A DNA stretch of 64,000 nt from Flavimaribacter sp039888615 (GCA_039888615.1 JBDQQS010000001.1), one strand, 5' to 3'; counted from the stretch's first letter, positions 8,400 to 18,203 are shown. A program made the numbers and translations. The notes: generated by a model from the sequence alone, not told the origin.

Positions 8400-9236
8400 C
8401 TACGAAGTATTCGTGGACGAAAGGCTGCGATAAAATGATGGCGTCAGACCGGCGCTTGCGCGCGCCACGTCGTTGAACGGCGCCTTGAGTTGGCCGCGGA
8501 AATTGGCGCGCACGAGTGTTTGAAATAGCGCCGCCGGCTCCTTGCTCTTACGATCACACAGGAATCGGAACCACTTTGCGCCGACCGCCACATGCGTGAT
8601 CTCGTCGGTATAGATGACGTCCAGCACGGCTGCGGATTCCGCGTCTCCCACATCACGCATCTTTTGCTGCAGCGAAGGCGTTACGTCGAGGCCCCGCGCT
8701 TCGAGTATGAGCGGCACGACCGCCAGCCTCGCCATGAGGTCGTTGCGGGTGTCGTGCGCAGCCTGCCAGAGGCCGTCATGAGCGGGCAGGGCGCCATAGT
8801 CGGAACCGAGCGCCTGCAAACGTCCGCGAACCAGCAGGAAATGCTTTGCTTCGTCCCGGGCGACGCCCATCCAGCCGTCGAAAAAGGATCGCGGCATCTT
8901 TTCCGAGGCGAAACGGGCAATGATGTCCAACGCGAGGTCGATGGCGTTGAGCTCGATATGAGCGATTGCATGGAGCAGGGCGATCCGGCCCGCCGGATTG
9001 TTCAGGTTGCGTTTCTTGACCAGCCTCGGCGGCAGCAATTCAGGCTTTTCCGGCCGCCCCGGTCGATCCGGAACCGGCGGATCGAGCGGAGAACGCAGTG
9101 ACAGGCGGCGCGCGAACCAGGATTGTGAAAGCGTGCGAGTCAGTTGCGCTTTCTGGTCCGGATCCGAGCAGGAGACCGCCTGGACAGCGCCGGCGCGCAA
9201 TGAGGCGGCTGATGGATCAGCCGGCCTTTGCGGCAT
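8400..9236 (-). CDS. DUF455 ferritin-like protein
   Basis: A 278-residue protein of the DUF455 ferritin-like family. Glu/His residues expected of a di-iron four-helix bundle are visible: AIAHIELNAIDLA, then DEAKHFLLV, then TDEITHVAVGAKWF near residue 220. Some relatives are linked to tRNA-hydroxylase-like chemistry, but the substrate of this branch is unknown. Its start overlaps the end of bcp by 20 bp, so the two are translationally coupled. The Pro-rich segment at 50-65 is a linker. Confidence 0.82.
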   Translation of the reverse strand: MPQRPADPSAASLRAGAVQAVSCSDPDQKAQLTRTLSQSWFARRLSLRSPLDPPVPDRPGRPEKPELLPPRLVKKRNLNNPAGRIALLHAIAHIELNAIDLALDIIARFASEKMPRSFFDGWMGVARDEAKHFLLVRGRLQALGSDYGALPAHDGLWQAAHDTRNDLMARLAVVPLILEARGLDVTPSLQQKMRDVGDAESAAVLDVIYTDEITHVAVGAKWFRFLCDRKSKEPAALFQTLVRANFRGQLKAPFNDVARASAGLTPSFYRSLSSTNTS

Positions 9237-9684
9237 CCAGAACCTCCTCGGAGTGGCCAGGCACTTTCACCTTCCGCCAAATTTTGGAGATGACGCCATT
9301 CGCGTCGATCAGCATCGTCGTGCGTTCGACGCCCATGTATTTTCGGCCATACATGCTCTTTTCGACCCAGACGCCATATTTTTCCAGCGTCGTCTTTTCT
9401 TCGTCGGACGCAAGCATGACGTCCAGATCGTGCTTGGCGATGAATTTGTCATGTTTCGCCGCCTTGTCGGGCGACATGCCGAGCAGGATTGCGCCGGCCT
9501 TTTCGAAGTCGCTCTTTAGTCCGGTGAAGGCGATCGCTTCAGCGGTGCATCCGCTCGTATCGTCCTTCGGGTAGAAAAAGAGCACGACTTTGTTACCGCG
9601 CAATTCCGAGAGCGTCACGGTTCCGCCACCATCACGGGGCAATGCGAAATCAGGCGCCTCGTTTCCTTCGGCAATGTCGGTCAT
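9217..9684 (-). CDS. bcp: Thioredoxin-dependent peroxiredoxin, BCP/PrxQ family
   Basis: A 155-residue peroxiredoxin that reduces hydrogen peroxide and organic hydroperoxides. The peroxidatic cysteine is Cys46 in DDTSGCTAEA. The resolving cysteine found five residues later in E. coli Bcp is absent, so this is a one-Cys-type variant, which is common in alphaproteobacteria. The family segment FYPKDDTSGCT and the C-terminal GVERTTMLID are intact. First gene of a minus-strand group (bcp, DUF455, M23). It is divergent from the AsmA-like gene across about 146 bp. Confidence 0.92.
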   Translation of the reverse strand: MTDIAEGNEAPDFALPRDGGGTVTLSELRGNKVVLFFYPKDDTSGCTAEAIAFTGLKSDFEKAGAILLGMSPDKAAKHDKFIAKHDLDVMLASDEEKTTLEKYGVWVEKSMYGRKYMGVERTTMLIDANGVISKIWRKVKVPGHSEEVLDAAKAG

Positions 9685-9830
9685 TCTTATGTTCCTTTTC
9701 TATCGGTCGAGGTCTGTTACAATCATTCGGCGACGATATATAGTCTGTTAGGGAACATTCGCCTGCGCAGCCGATTCGTATTTTCAGGCGTAACTCCAAT
9801 GGCGCAATCACATTGGCAAAACGAGGTCTC

Positions 9831-12800
9831 ATGATAGGCCGTAAACGTCGCACGGACCGTGAAAGTCATGAGAGACCCCTGTCTCTGGACACCATGCCTT
9901 CTGCGTTGCATGACGACGCCATCGTGGTTCATACGCCGCGACATTGGCCGCGGATTGGTCGCGGGCGGCGTTTTCTGCTCGTGACGCTGATTGTTGTCAT
10001 AGGTCTGCCTGCCATTCTCGTCGTGCTGATCAATCTGGGCGCCGGAGACCGGTTGCTAACAGACAGGCTTCAACAATTCATGCAGACGGCGCTCGGCGAC
10101 GCCGTAACGCCAACTGTTCAAGGGGTCGGAGTGAGATTGACCGAGAACGGCCGTATCGCCGTGGAAGCCCGTGGCGTCAGCGTGGTGCGCAAGGACACCA
10201 GCGAAAAGATTGTCGGCGCAAACAGCGTCAAACTCGGGCTTGGTCTTCTGCCGTTGCTTTCAGGCCGTCCGACGGTGTCCCGGGTGGAAATCGACAGCGG
10301 CTATGTCGATGCGAAATATATCGGGCAAGCCGAGGTCGAGGTCGAGGTCGAGGTCGAGGTCGAGGATGAAGAAGACACGGAAAAGGGCCCGTTCACAATT
10401 AAGGATATCGGGCCTGCCGCCAACAGGCTGCTGGATGGGTTGACAACCATAGAAGCTATTGTGCGACGCAAGGAAGTCGATACGGTCATTCTCACCGATT
10501 TCATCTTTCTCAACACCGGCGCGAAGCTGACGGATGACGAGACGAGGCATAGCGAGACTACCGAAAACGAATTGCAGGACATTCGGGTCGAACGCGCGAA
10601 ACTCACGTCCAATCCAGACAATTCGATTACCTTCGATTCCCAGGTCATGATGGCCGGCGATATTGTGCATGTTGTCATCGATACATCAGTGACGCGGCTA
10701 TGGAATCGGCCGGATTCGCTGGAGGTTTCGGTTTCCAATCTCAAGATCGGAGAGTTGATCCGGCAATTGACCGGACGGTCGCGCCAGAAGTTCAGACTCG
10801 AAGGAAACGCCGATCTGCGCCTGGTCGTCAAAAGACCGAACCAGACCCGCCAGGCCAGCCTGACAGGCGGGATTGAATTGTCCGGCGGCGAATTGTTCAT
10901 GGACGGTGTTGGCGCCGAACTGCGGCGCAGCAGGATCAATTTTGCATTCGACTCAACCAAGAACTCCCTGGAGCTTCTTCCTTCGCAATTGAACGTCGGA
11001 AAATCATCCTATGATTTCAATGGCGGCGTGATCGATCTGGACAGTCTGCCAGACCAGATCAAAACGAACGGCTTTGCGTTCGACCTCGTCGTCGATGAGG
11101 GGATCGTTGCGCCATCGGATTCGTCCGAGCCTCCGGCGACCGTCGCCATGAAGGTTTTCGCACGCTATCTCCGGGACGAGAAACGCATTGATGTTGACGA
11201 ATTTCTCGTGTCGGCCGGAAGAGGCGCACTTTACTCGTCGGCGAGCATCCAGTTGACGGATACGAGCCCGCAAATCTCCTTCGTCGCAAACGTCACCGGA
11301 ATGGATACCTCGACGGTCAAGCAGCTCTGGCCTTACTGGATTGCAAAGCAGGCGAGAAACTGGGTCCATCAGAACCTGTTCGGCGGGACGGTGACCAAAG
11401 GCACTATACGGTTGTTCATTCCAAAGGGACTGATTGCGCAAGGCCCCGACGCCTCCATGAGCGGAAGGCAACTGACGCTTGATTTCGATATCGAGAACGC
11501 CCGCTTTGACGTTGCCGGCGATATTCCCCCGGTGCGCAATGGCACAGGTGTTTTCAAACTGAATGGCGATCAACTCGAACTGGAACTGAACGGCGGGCGG
11601 TCCTTTTTCCCTTCTGGTCGTAGCGTCGGCATCGCAAATGGCCATTTCGCGATTCCGGACACCCGCGCGCATCCGCTGATGGCGGATCTCGATATAGAGG
11701 TCAGCGGAAGCGCAGACGCCGTGGCGGAGCTTGTGTCCTATCGCCCCATCAACGCGCTGCAGCGCACGCCCTACAAGCCTGAAGACTTCACCGGTTCCAT
11801 CAAGGCGAAAGTGGAAGTGACGTTCGGGTTGATCATCGAGCAGGAACCTCCCGAACCAGACTGGACGGTCGATCTCGATTTGAGCGAGGTCAGCGTGGGC
11901 CCGTTAATCGATGGCGTCAAGGTAACCAATGCAACCGGCAAGATGTTCGTTGATCCTCAGGACATCCATTTCGACACAAGCGCCGATCTGGACGGGATCA
12001 ATGCTCGGATCGATTTCGTGGAACCCTTGTCGGACGACAGGCCGCAGGACAGGCAACGCGACGTCAAACTCGTCGCGGACGCCGAAGCGCGCGCGAAATT
12101 TGCGCCGCAATTGAACGACTACGTCAAAGGCGACATCGAACTCGACCTGTCGTTGCTCGGAGAAGGTAAGCAAAGAATTGAGGCCGATCTGACCAAGGCG
12201 CGCCTGGAATTGCCGTGGATTGGATGGTCCAAGGGAAGCGGGGTCAAGGCGTCCGTTTCCTTTCTCCTCGACCTGGGCGCCGAGGATACGCAGAACAAAG
12301 TCATAAAGATCAGCGACGTAATTCTGAAAGGCAATGGTTTCGCTGCCTCCGGCTCGCTGGATTTCGATGAAGTGGGACTGCTGAACGCTGACATTCGCAA
12401 CGCGACGCTTGCGCGCGACGACAAGTTCGATGTCAAGATTAATCGACGCAACGACGTCTATGTCATCAATGTCAATGGTCGCGCGGTCGACCTTCGCTCC
12501 GCGATCAAACACTATTTCAGCGACTCCGAAGTCGCGACCGACAGCGCTTCAGACGAACGCGTGGAATTGTCGGTCTCCGCCGACAAGGCGATCGGTTTTC
12601 ACAACGAAACGGTCAGTCCGTTCCGGATGACCTATTCCGGCGTCGGCAGCACGTTGCTTTCACTGAGTGTTGAAGGCACGACAAGCAGTCGGCAATCGTT
12701 GACGGCGAATGGGGTCACCCAGAACGGCGTTACCCGCGTCAACGTGACATCCGGAGACGCCGGCGCCACAGGTCGAATTGTCGACATCTATGACAAGATC

Positions 12801-13385
12801 CAGGGCGGCAAACTGTCCGTTGCGTTAAACCGCGCCAATAACGGCCCTTATCTGGGCACGGTTTCCGTCGATGATTTTGCAATTGTCGGCGAAGAACGCC
12901 TGGAGTCGATCGTCTCTTCAAAACCGCAAGGCGGTCAAAGCCTCAACGAGGCGATCAATCGCGATCTGAACGTGACGCGCGCCGAATTTCAGCGCGGCTA
13001 CGCCCGCATTGACAAGGGACCCGGCTATCTGCGCATCAGCGACGGGGTAGTGCGTGGTCCGGAAATTGGCTCAACGTTTCAGGGAACCGTCTACGACGCC
13101 AGGGGCAACATAGACATTACAGGCACATTCATGCCGCTCTACGGCGTCAACCGGTTGTTTGGGGAAATCCCGATCGTCGGCGCAATCCTCGGAAACGGTC
13201 GCGATCGGGGATTGATCGGCATCACCTATCGTCTTTCCGGCAAGTTTGATGATCCAAAACTATCCATTAATCCGATATCCGTGATCGCGCCGGGAATCTT
13301 CCGTTCCATGTTCCAGTTTACTCAGGGAAGGGGCGGTGGAACAGCCGATACGGTGACGCCATCAAAACCGCGAATGGATCGCTAG
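9831..13385 (+). CDS. Large AsmA-like envelope protein (DUF3971 / AsmA C-terminal)
   Basis: About 1184 residues. A short basic cytoplasmic tail and one membrane helix (about 47-67, LLVTLIVVIGLPAILVVLINL) are followed by a very long beta-rich periplasmic part with a DUF3971 region in the middle and an AsmA-type C-terminal region (ITGTFMPLYGVNRLFGEIPIVG). AsmA/TamB/YhdP relatives are thought to form bridges carrying lipids between membranes; that role is inferred here. ATG 9831 is preferred over TTG 9813 because GAGG lies 4-7 nt upstream. An in-frame run of five Glu-Val pairs encoded by a perfect GAGGTC repeat lies at 10332-10361. Confidence 0.87.
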   Translation: MIGRKRRTDRESHERPLSLDTMPSALHDDAIVVHTPRHWPRIGRGRRFLLVTLIVVIGLPAILVVLINLGAGDRLLTDRLQQFMQTALGDAVTPTVQGVGVRLTENGRIAVEARGVSVVRKDTSEKIVGANSVKLGLGLLPLLSGRPTVSRVEIDSGYVDAKYIGQAEVEVEVEVEVEDEEDTEKGPFTIKDIGPAANRLLDGLTTIEAIVRRKEVDTVILTDFIFLNTGAKLTDDETRHSETTENELQDIRVERAKLTSNPDNSITFDSQVMMAGDIVHVVIDTSVTRLWNRPDSLEVSVSNLKIGELIRQLTGRSRQKFRLEGNADLRLVVKRPNQTRQASLTGGIELSGGELFMDGVGAELRRSRINFAFDSTKNSLELLPSQLNVGKSSYDFNGGVIDLDSLPDQIKTNGFAFDLVVDEGIVAPSDSSEPPATVAMKVFARYLRDEKRIDVDEFLVSAGRGALYSSASIQLTDTSPQISFVANVTGMDTSTVKQLWPYWIAKQARNWVHQNLFGGTVTKGTIRLFIPKGLIAQGPDASMSGRQLTLDFDIENARFDVAGDIPPVRNGTGVFKLNGDQLELELNGGRSFFPSGRSVGIANGHFAIPDTRAHPLMADLDIEVSGSADAVAELVSYRPINALQRTPYKPEDFTGSIKAKVEVTFGLIIEQEPPEPDWTVDLDLSEVSVGPLIDGVKVTNATGKMFVDPQDIHFDTSADLDGINARIDFVEPLSDDRPQDRQRDVKLVADAEARAKFAPQLNDYVKGDIELDLSLLGEGKQRIEADLTKARLELPWIGWSKGSGVKASVSFLLDLGAEDTQNKVIKISDVILKGNGFAASGSLDFDEVGLLNADIRNATLARDDKFDVKINRRNDVYVINVNGRAVDLRSAIKHYFSDSEVATDSASDERVELSVSADKAIGFHNETVSPFRMTYSGVGSTLLSLSVEGTTSSRQSLTANGVTQNGVTRVNVTSGDAGATGRIVDIYDKIQGGKLSVALNRANNGPYLGTVSVDDFAIVGEERLESIVSSKPQGGQSLNEAINRDLNVTRAEFQRGYARIDKGPGYLRISDGVVRGPEIGSTFQGTVYDARGNIDITGTFMPLYGVNRLFGEIPIVGAILGNGRDRGLIGITYRLSGKFDDPKLSINPISVIAPGIFRSMFQFTQGRGGGTADTVTPSKPRMDR
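10332..10361 (+). repeat. (GAGGTC)5 microsatellite inside the AsmA-like gene
   Basis: Five perfect copies of GAGGTC encode five Glu-Val pairs, then an acidic stretch EDEEDTEK. The unit is six bases, so slippage would change length by whole residue pairs without a frameshift. It lies between the N-terminal membrane-proximal part and the DUF3971 region, probably in a flexible acidic linker. Confidence 0.9.
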
Positions 13386-13503
13386 AGCTGCATTGCGTAT
13401 CTCAAACGATGTTTTCAGGGCGAACAACCTTGGTGCTTTTTCCCGCCAAATATGCTATGTTGCAGCTGACCTTACGAGACAGGGAAACACCGAAATTCTG
13501 AAA

Positions 13504-13609
13504 TCCCGAAACAAAGCCAAGCCGACATTGTGCGTTAAAAACGTCAATTCCCGAAACAAAGCCAGATTTGCGCAGTGAGGCGAAAACGTCGATTCCCGAA
13601 ACAAAGCCA
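13504..13609. repeat. Three direct repeats with exact 45-bp period
   Basis: The 16-mer TCCCGAAACAAAGCCA occurs at 13504-13519, 13549-13564 and 13594-13609, spaced exactly 45 bp. The second and third copies share a longer core including AAAACGTC upstream; the 17-18 bases between are less conserved. The repeats lie in the roughly 300-bp gap between the convergent ends of the AsmA-like gene and tyrS. The last copy can pair TCCCG with CGGGA (13613-13617) before a TTAAAATTTTT run, a weak terminator-like shape. 13615-13690 is very AT-rich. Confidence 0.8.
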
Positions 13610-13690
13610 AACGGGATTAAAATTTTTAAAAAGATTTACAAAACAATAGGTAATAATGTTTTTTTAAATTATTTTATTAGAATAAAGTAA

Positions 13691-14944
13691 TCATTCAGCC
13701 CGCACGAGAACATGCTTCTTCTTGCCGACAGAGAGCTTCAGAAGGCCTTCATCCGTCAGGTCGCCGGAGCCGACAATCCGTTTTTCGTCAGCGACAGCCT
13801 TGTCATTGATGCGCACTGCTCCGCCCTTGATGTGGCGTCTGGCTTCCCCGTTCGAACTGGCCATGCCGGCTGAGACGAGGAGCGTCAAAAGGCCAATCCC
13901 GCCTGCGATATCACCGGACGGCACATCAATCGACGGAAGGTTTTCGGCAAGCGCGCCTTCCTCGAATGTCTTGCGCGCCGTTTCCGCGGCCTCCTCTGCA
14001 GCAGAACGCCCGTGCAGAAGCGCGGTGACTTCCGTGGCGAGTATCTTCTTGACCTCGTTGATTTCGGTCCCGCCGAGCGCCTGCAGCCTGTCGATCTCAT
14101 CCATCGGTATGGTCGTGTAGAGCTTGAGAAAGCGCCCGACATCGGCGTCTTCGGTGTTGCGCCAGTACTGCCAGAAATCATAGACGCTGAACATGTCGGC
14201 GTTGAGCCATATCGCTCCATTGGCCGACTTTCCCATCTTTGCGCCCGATGACGTGGTTAAAAGCGGAGAGGTCACGGCGTAGAGCTGCTGCGTTCCAAGG
14301 CGATGGCCGAGATCCAGGCCATTGACGATGTTGCCCCATTGGTCGGAGCCGCCCATTTGCAGTCGGCAGCCGTGGCGTTTGTTAAGCTCGACGAAATCGT
14401 AGGCCTGAAGGATCATGTAGTTGAATTCGAGAAAGGAGAGCGACTGTTCCCGGTCGAGCCGCAGCTTCACTGAATCAAAGGCAAGCATGCGGTTGACGGA
14501 AAAATGCCGGCCGACATCCCTCAGGAATTCGACGTAGTTGATGCCCAGAAGCCAGTCGGCGTTGTTGATCATGAGCGCATCCCGATCGCCGTCGCCGAAG
14601 GTGAGGTAATTGGAGAAGCAGCGATTAATGCCCTGGATGTTCTGGTCTATCTTTTCCGGCGTCAGCAACTGGCGCGCCTCATCCTTGAAACTCGGATCGC
14701 CGATCATCCCTGTCCCTCCGCCCATCAGTGCAATGGGACGGTGACCGGTCTGCTGAAACCAATGCAGCATCATGATCTGGATGAGGGATCCTGCATGCAG
14801 GCTGGACGCGGTTGGATCGAAGCCGATATAGGCCGTCACGATTTCCTTTTGCAGCAAGTCGTCGAGGCCGGAATCATCCGAAGTCTGGTGGATGAAGCCG
14901 CGCTCCTGCATGATATGAAGAAAATCGGATTTGAAGGCCGACAT
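13691..14944 (-). CDS. tyrS: Tyrosyl-tRNA synthetase
   Basis: A 417-residue class I synthetase that charges tRNA-Tyr. The HIGH-type motif is HAGS at 50-53 and the KMSKS-type loop is KMGKS at 236-240; the tyrosine-binding region QMGGSDQWGN is at 196-205. A C-terminal S4 RNA-binding domain begins near residue 352 (LLVSAGMASSNGEARRHIKGGAVRIN). Length and motifs match the bacterial TyrS with KMGKS. Divergent from anmK, with about 143 bp between the starts. Confidence 0.96.
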   Translation of the reverse strand: MSAFKSDFLHIMQERGFIHQTSDDSGLDDLLQKEIVTAYIGFDPTASSLHAGSLIQIMMLHWFQQTGHRPIALMGGGTGMIGDPSFKDEARQLLTPEKIDQNIQGINRCFSNYLTFGDGDRDALMINNADWLLGINYVEFLRDVGRHFSVNRMLAFDSVKLRLDREQSLSFLEFNYMILQAYDFVELNKRHGCRLQMGGSDQWGNIVNGLDLGHRLGTQQLYAVTSPLLTTSSGAKMGKSANGAIWLNADMFSVYDFWQYWRNTEDADVGRFLKLYTTIPMDEIDRLQALGGTEINEVKKILATEVTALLHGRSAAEEAAETARKTFEEGALAENLPSIDVPSGDIAGGIGLLTLLVSAGMASSNGEARRHIKGGAVRINDKAVADEKRIVGSGDLTDEGLLKLSVGKKKHVLVRAE

Positions 14945-15087
14945 GACCGCTCTTTCCCTGTACCGGATGCAATACGACGGACAGGACAGTCCGCACAGGC
15001 GCGGCGTTTAACACTGTTTCCTGCAGATTTCACGCCATTTATTTGCATGAATCGCATATACGCAGCTTATGGACGGGAGCGAGACGC

Positions 15088-16200
15088 GTGGAAGAACTGA
15101 CAGCGATCGGATTGATGAGCGGCACGTCGATGGACGGGATCGACATCGCGCTTTTAAGGAGTGACGGTGAAACGATCGCCGAGCGAGGCCCATTTCTGTT
15201 CGCGCCTTATGGACCGGATTTCAGAAAAAGACTCGCTGCATCACTCGATACCGCCAAGTCCATCGAAGAGCGTTCACAAAGACCCGGCGACCTCGCCGAT
15301 ATCGAAATGGAACTAACGGACCTCCACGCTCAGTCTGTCGCCCGGTTCATGAGCGAACACGATTTGAAAGTGGATGACATCGACCTGATCGGCTTTCACG
15401 GGCAGACGGTTCTGCATCGTCCCGCTGCGGGACTGACCGTGCAATTGGGTGACGGCCCGGCGCTGGCGAAAAAGACCGGCGTGCCGGTTATTTACGACAT
15501 GCGGGCGGCCGATATGGTCGCCGGTGGAGAAGGGGCGCCGCTCGCGCCGGCCTATCACGGCGCGCTGGCAAAGGGACTGGGCGGTGAATGGCCAGTGGCG
15601 TTCGTCAATATCGGCGGGATATCCAATATTACTTGCGTAGCAAAGGATGGTGGGCTTGTGGCCTATGACACCGGTCCCGGAAACACGCTGATCGACCAGT
15701 GGGTAGAGATGAAGGCCGGAATTCCCTTTGATCAGGGCGGCGCCATCGCCAGCGAAGGCGGCGTGCTGCGCGACCTGCTGGATCACTATCTGAGCGCTAA
15801 ATTTTTTCATGCCGAGAAGCGCAGATCGCTGGACCGCAATGACTTCCTGCCGCCCGCTTCTTCAGCGGCGTCTTTGGAAGACGGCGCACGCAGCCTTGCG
15901 CGGCTGACGGCTGAGGCCATCTTCGCATCCGCCGCTCATCTTCCGGAGCATCCGAAAGAATGGATCATCTGCGGCGGCGGCCGACAAAACACCGTTATCA
16001 TGAACGATCTGAAGGAACTGGCCGAAAAAACTTCTGCGACCGTATGCCGGGCCGAGGATCTGGGTCTGAACGGCGACGCCATGGAAGCTGAAGCCTGGGC
16101 CTATCTCGCCATTCGCTCTCGAAAAGACCTGCCGCTAAGCTGGCCGGGAACAACCGGATGTCGCGAACCTGCCGTTGGAGGCGAGATAGCGCAGCCGTAA
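15088..16200 (+). CDS. anmK: Anhydro-N-acetylmuramic acid kinase
   Basis: A 370-residue kinase that opens and phosphorylates 1,6-anhydro-MurNAc to MurNAc-6-phosphate in cell-wall recycling. Hallmarks: GLMSGTSMDGID near the N-terminus (ATP site), GFHGQTVLHRP, VIYDMRAADMVAGGEGAP, NIGGISN and the C-terminal ICGGGRQN. I chose the GTG at 15088: GGGAG lies 8 nt upstream and it places the conserved ATP-site motif at the expected position; the longer ATG at 15043 adds an unconserved tail. The tyrS-anmK divergent pair is common in alphaproteobacteria. Confidence 0.94.
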   Translation: MEELTAIGLMSGTSMDGIDIALLRSDGETIAERGPFLFAPYGPDFRKRLAASLDTAKSIEERSQRPGDLADIEMELTDLHAQSVARFMSEHDLKVDDIDLIGFHGQTVLHRPAAGLTVQLGDGPALAKKTGVPVIYDMRAADMVAGGEGAPLAPAYHGALAKGLGGEWPVAFVNIGGISNITCVAKDGGLVAYDTGPGNTLIDQWVEMKAGIPFDQGGAIASEGGVLRDLLDHYLSAKFFHAEKRRSLDRNDFLPPASSAASLEDGARSLARLTAEAIFASAAHLPEHPKEWIICGGGRQNTVIMNDLKELAEKTSATVCRAEDLGLNGDAMEAEAWAYLAIRSRKDLPLSWPGTTGCREPAVGGEIAQP

Positions 16201-16201
16201 A

Positions 16202-16879
16202 TTATCGGATGCGCTTTGCGGGCGGCTCGGGAACCAGTTCGCCGGCCAGGCGCCGATCCAGATATTCCGAGCACTCGGCGATCAGTTCGTCCACCTTTTC
16301 GGAGAAGAAATGATTGGCGTCCTGCATCGTCTTCTGGGTGATCAGAATGCCTTTCTGCGACTGCAGTTTCTCAACCAGCCCCTGGACATCCTTTTCCGGG
16401 GCGACCCTGTCGGCGTCGCCGTGTATGATGAGGCCGGAAGACGGGCAGGGCGCAAGAAACGCAAAGTCATAGATGTTCGGCTGTGGAGCTATGGACATGA
16501 AGCCTTCGATTTCCGGCCGGCGCATCAGAAGCTGCATGCCGATCCAGGCGCCGAAGGAATATCCAGCCACCCAGCAGCTCTTGCTGTCGGGATGCAGGCT
16601 CTGGATCCAGTCAAGCGCCGCCGCTGCGTCTGACAGTTCTCCGGCGCCATGGTCGAAAGCGCCCTGGCTGCGCCCAATAGAGCGGAAATTGAACCGCAGC
16701 GTTGTAAAGCCGCGCTGTTGGAACATGTAGAAGAGCTGGTAGACGATCTGGTTGTTCATCGTTCCGCCGAATTGCGGATGCGGATGCAGGACGATGGCGA
16801 TCGGCGCGTTCTTTTCCTTTGCGGGTTGGTAGCGACCTTCGAGGCGTCCAGCGGGACCGTTGAAGATGACTTCAGGCAT
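16202..16879 (-). CDS. Alpha/beta hydrolase (dienelactone hydrolase-like)
   Basis: A 225-residue cytoplasmic alpha/beta hydrolase. The nucleophile is Ser108 in GYSFG; the likely acid is Asp155 or Asp157 (IIHGDADRV) and the base His190 (DANHFF). The oxyanion region VLHPHPQFGGTMNN is the family's conserved HPHP motif. It is divergent from the cysteine desulfurase gene and meets anmK tail to tail with one base between the stops. Close relatives often stand next to SUF clusters in alphaproteobacteria, but the substrate is unknown. Confidence 0.85.
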   Translation of the reverse strand: MPEVIFNGPAGRLEGRYQPAKEKNAPIAIVLHPHPQFGGTMNNQIVYQLFYMFQQRGFTTLRFNFRSIGRSQGAFDHGAGELSDAAAALDWIQSLHPDSKSCWVAGYSFGAWIGMQLLMRRPEIEGFMSIAPQPNIYDFAFLAPCPSSGLIIHGDADRVAPEKDVQGLVEKLQSQKGILITQKTMQDANHFFSEKVDELIAECSEYLDRRLAGELVPEPPAKRIR

Positions 16880-17048
16880 TGGGGCTCCGGTTGTTTTTCG
16901 GGAATTGCGCTATTCCCGATATTTCTTATGTATGAGCGCGGGAAAGCATCTCGGACCCGTCGCTTGCAAAGTGAAGTGGTGTCTTAAGGCATAGGTGTCC
17001 GAAATTACAAGGAAAATGACGCCGGGTGGCGAACGCGGGCAGATCTTG

Positions 17049-18203
17049 ATGAAAAATCCACGAATTTACCTGGACTACAACGCGACCGCGCCGCTGTTGC
17101 CGGTCGCGCGCGAAGCGATGCTTGATGTGCTTGCTCTGCCAGGCAATCCTTCCTCCGTTCACAGCGAGGGACGCAAGGTGCGCGCGCGGGTTGATAATGC
17201 GCGCAGAAAAGTCGCCGCGCTGGTGAACGCCTCAGACGAGAACATCGTTTTCACGAGCGGCGCCACTGAAGCAGCGTCGACGCTGCTTTCGCCCCGGTAC
17301 AGGATGGGCCGCTCGAAAATCGATATCGGCCATCTCTATTATTCGGCGGTCGAACATCCCTGCGTGACCAGCGGCGGACGGTTTCACGCAGATCAGATCA
17401 GCCAAATTGATGTCGATAGTCTGGGGCGCGTAAACCTTGGACATTTAAAGTCGCTGCTCGATAAACACGACTCAACAAGCGGGATGCCGCTAGTTGCCGT
17501 GATGCTTGCAAACAATGAAACCGGCGTGATCCAGCCGGTAGAAGAAGTGTCCCTGCTGGTGAAAGCCGCTGGCGGTCTCCTCGTCGTAGACGCCGTCCAG
17601 GCCGCGGGGCGCATTCCGATCGACATGCAAACCCTGGGAGCCGATTACATTTTCCTGTCGTCGCACAAGATGGGCGGGCCAAAAGGCGCCGGCGCAATCG
17701 TGGCGCAGGGCGAGATCATGATGCCAGTCCCGCTGATCACCGGAGGCGGACAGGAAAAAGGGCACCGATCGGGCACGGAAAATCCTGCGGCGATCGCGGG
17801 GTTTGGCGCTGCTGCGCAAGCAAATCTGGAAGGCAAGGAGACACTACTGGAGGTCGCCAGGCTCCGCGATCAGATGGAACATCATATTCGCATGGCCGCG
17901 CCGGACGTCATCTTCTACAGCGGGGAAGCACGGCGTCTGCCGAACACAAGCTTTTTCGCGTTCCCGGGTTTCAAAGCAGAGACAGCTCAGATCGCCTTCG
18001 ACCTTGAAGGGGTGGCCCTGTCGGCGGGGTCGGCGTGTTCCTCGGGCAAGATTGGACCCTCGCATGTTCTGAAGGCCATGGGCATGGATGCTGACCAGGG
18101 GGCACTCAGGGTTAGCCTTGGTCCAGACACGACGGAAGATGAAATTGACCGTTTCGCCTCGATTTTGAAGCGTATTGCGGAGAAGCGCCAAGACGCAATC
18201 TAA
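17049..18203 (+). CDS. Cysteine desulfurase (NifS/IscS-like)
   Basis: A 384-residue PLP enzyme that takes sulfur from cysteine as a bound persulfide. PLP lysine is Lys207 (SSHKMGGPKG), catalytic Cys330 sits in the flexible loop SAGSACSSG, as in group I NifS/IscS enzymes; this differs from the group II SufS further along. The ATG at 17049 starts right before the conserved IYLDYNATAP; in-frame alternatives at 16995 (GTG) and 17016 (ATG, with AAGGA upstream) would add 18 or 11 residues. It precedes sufB by 191 bp and probably supplies the SUF line or another sulfur acceptor. Confidence 0.92.
   Translation: MKNPRIYLDYNATAPLLPVAREAMLDVLALPGNPSSVHSEGRKVRARVDNARRKVAALVNASDENIVFTSGATEAASTLLSPRYRMGRSKIDIGHLYYSAVEHPCVTSGGRFHADQISQIDVDSLGRVNLGHLKSLLDKHDSTSGMPLVAVMLANNETGVIQPVEEVSLLVKAAGGLLVVDAVQAAGRIPIDMQTLGADYIFLSSHKMGGPKGAGAIVAQGEIMMPVPLITGGGQEKGHRSGTENPAAIAGFGAAAQANLEGKETLLEVARLRDQMEHHIRMAAPDVIFYSGEARRLPNTSFFAFPGFKAETAQIAFDLEGVALSAGSACSSGKIGPSHVLKAMGMDADQGALRVSLGPDTTEDEIDRFASILKRIAEKRQDAI

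Noticed and set aside
13504..13609. CRISPR array
   Set aside because: Only three copies, non-repeated parts of about 17-18 bases, and no cas genes nearby.
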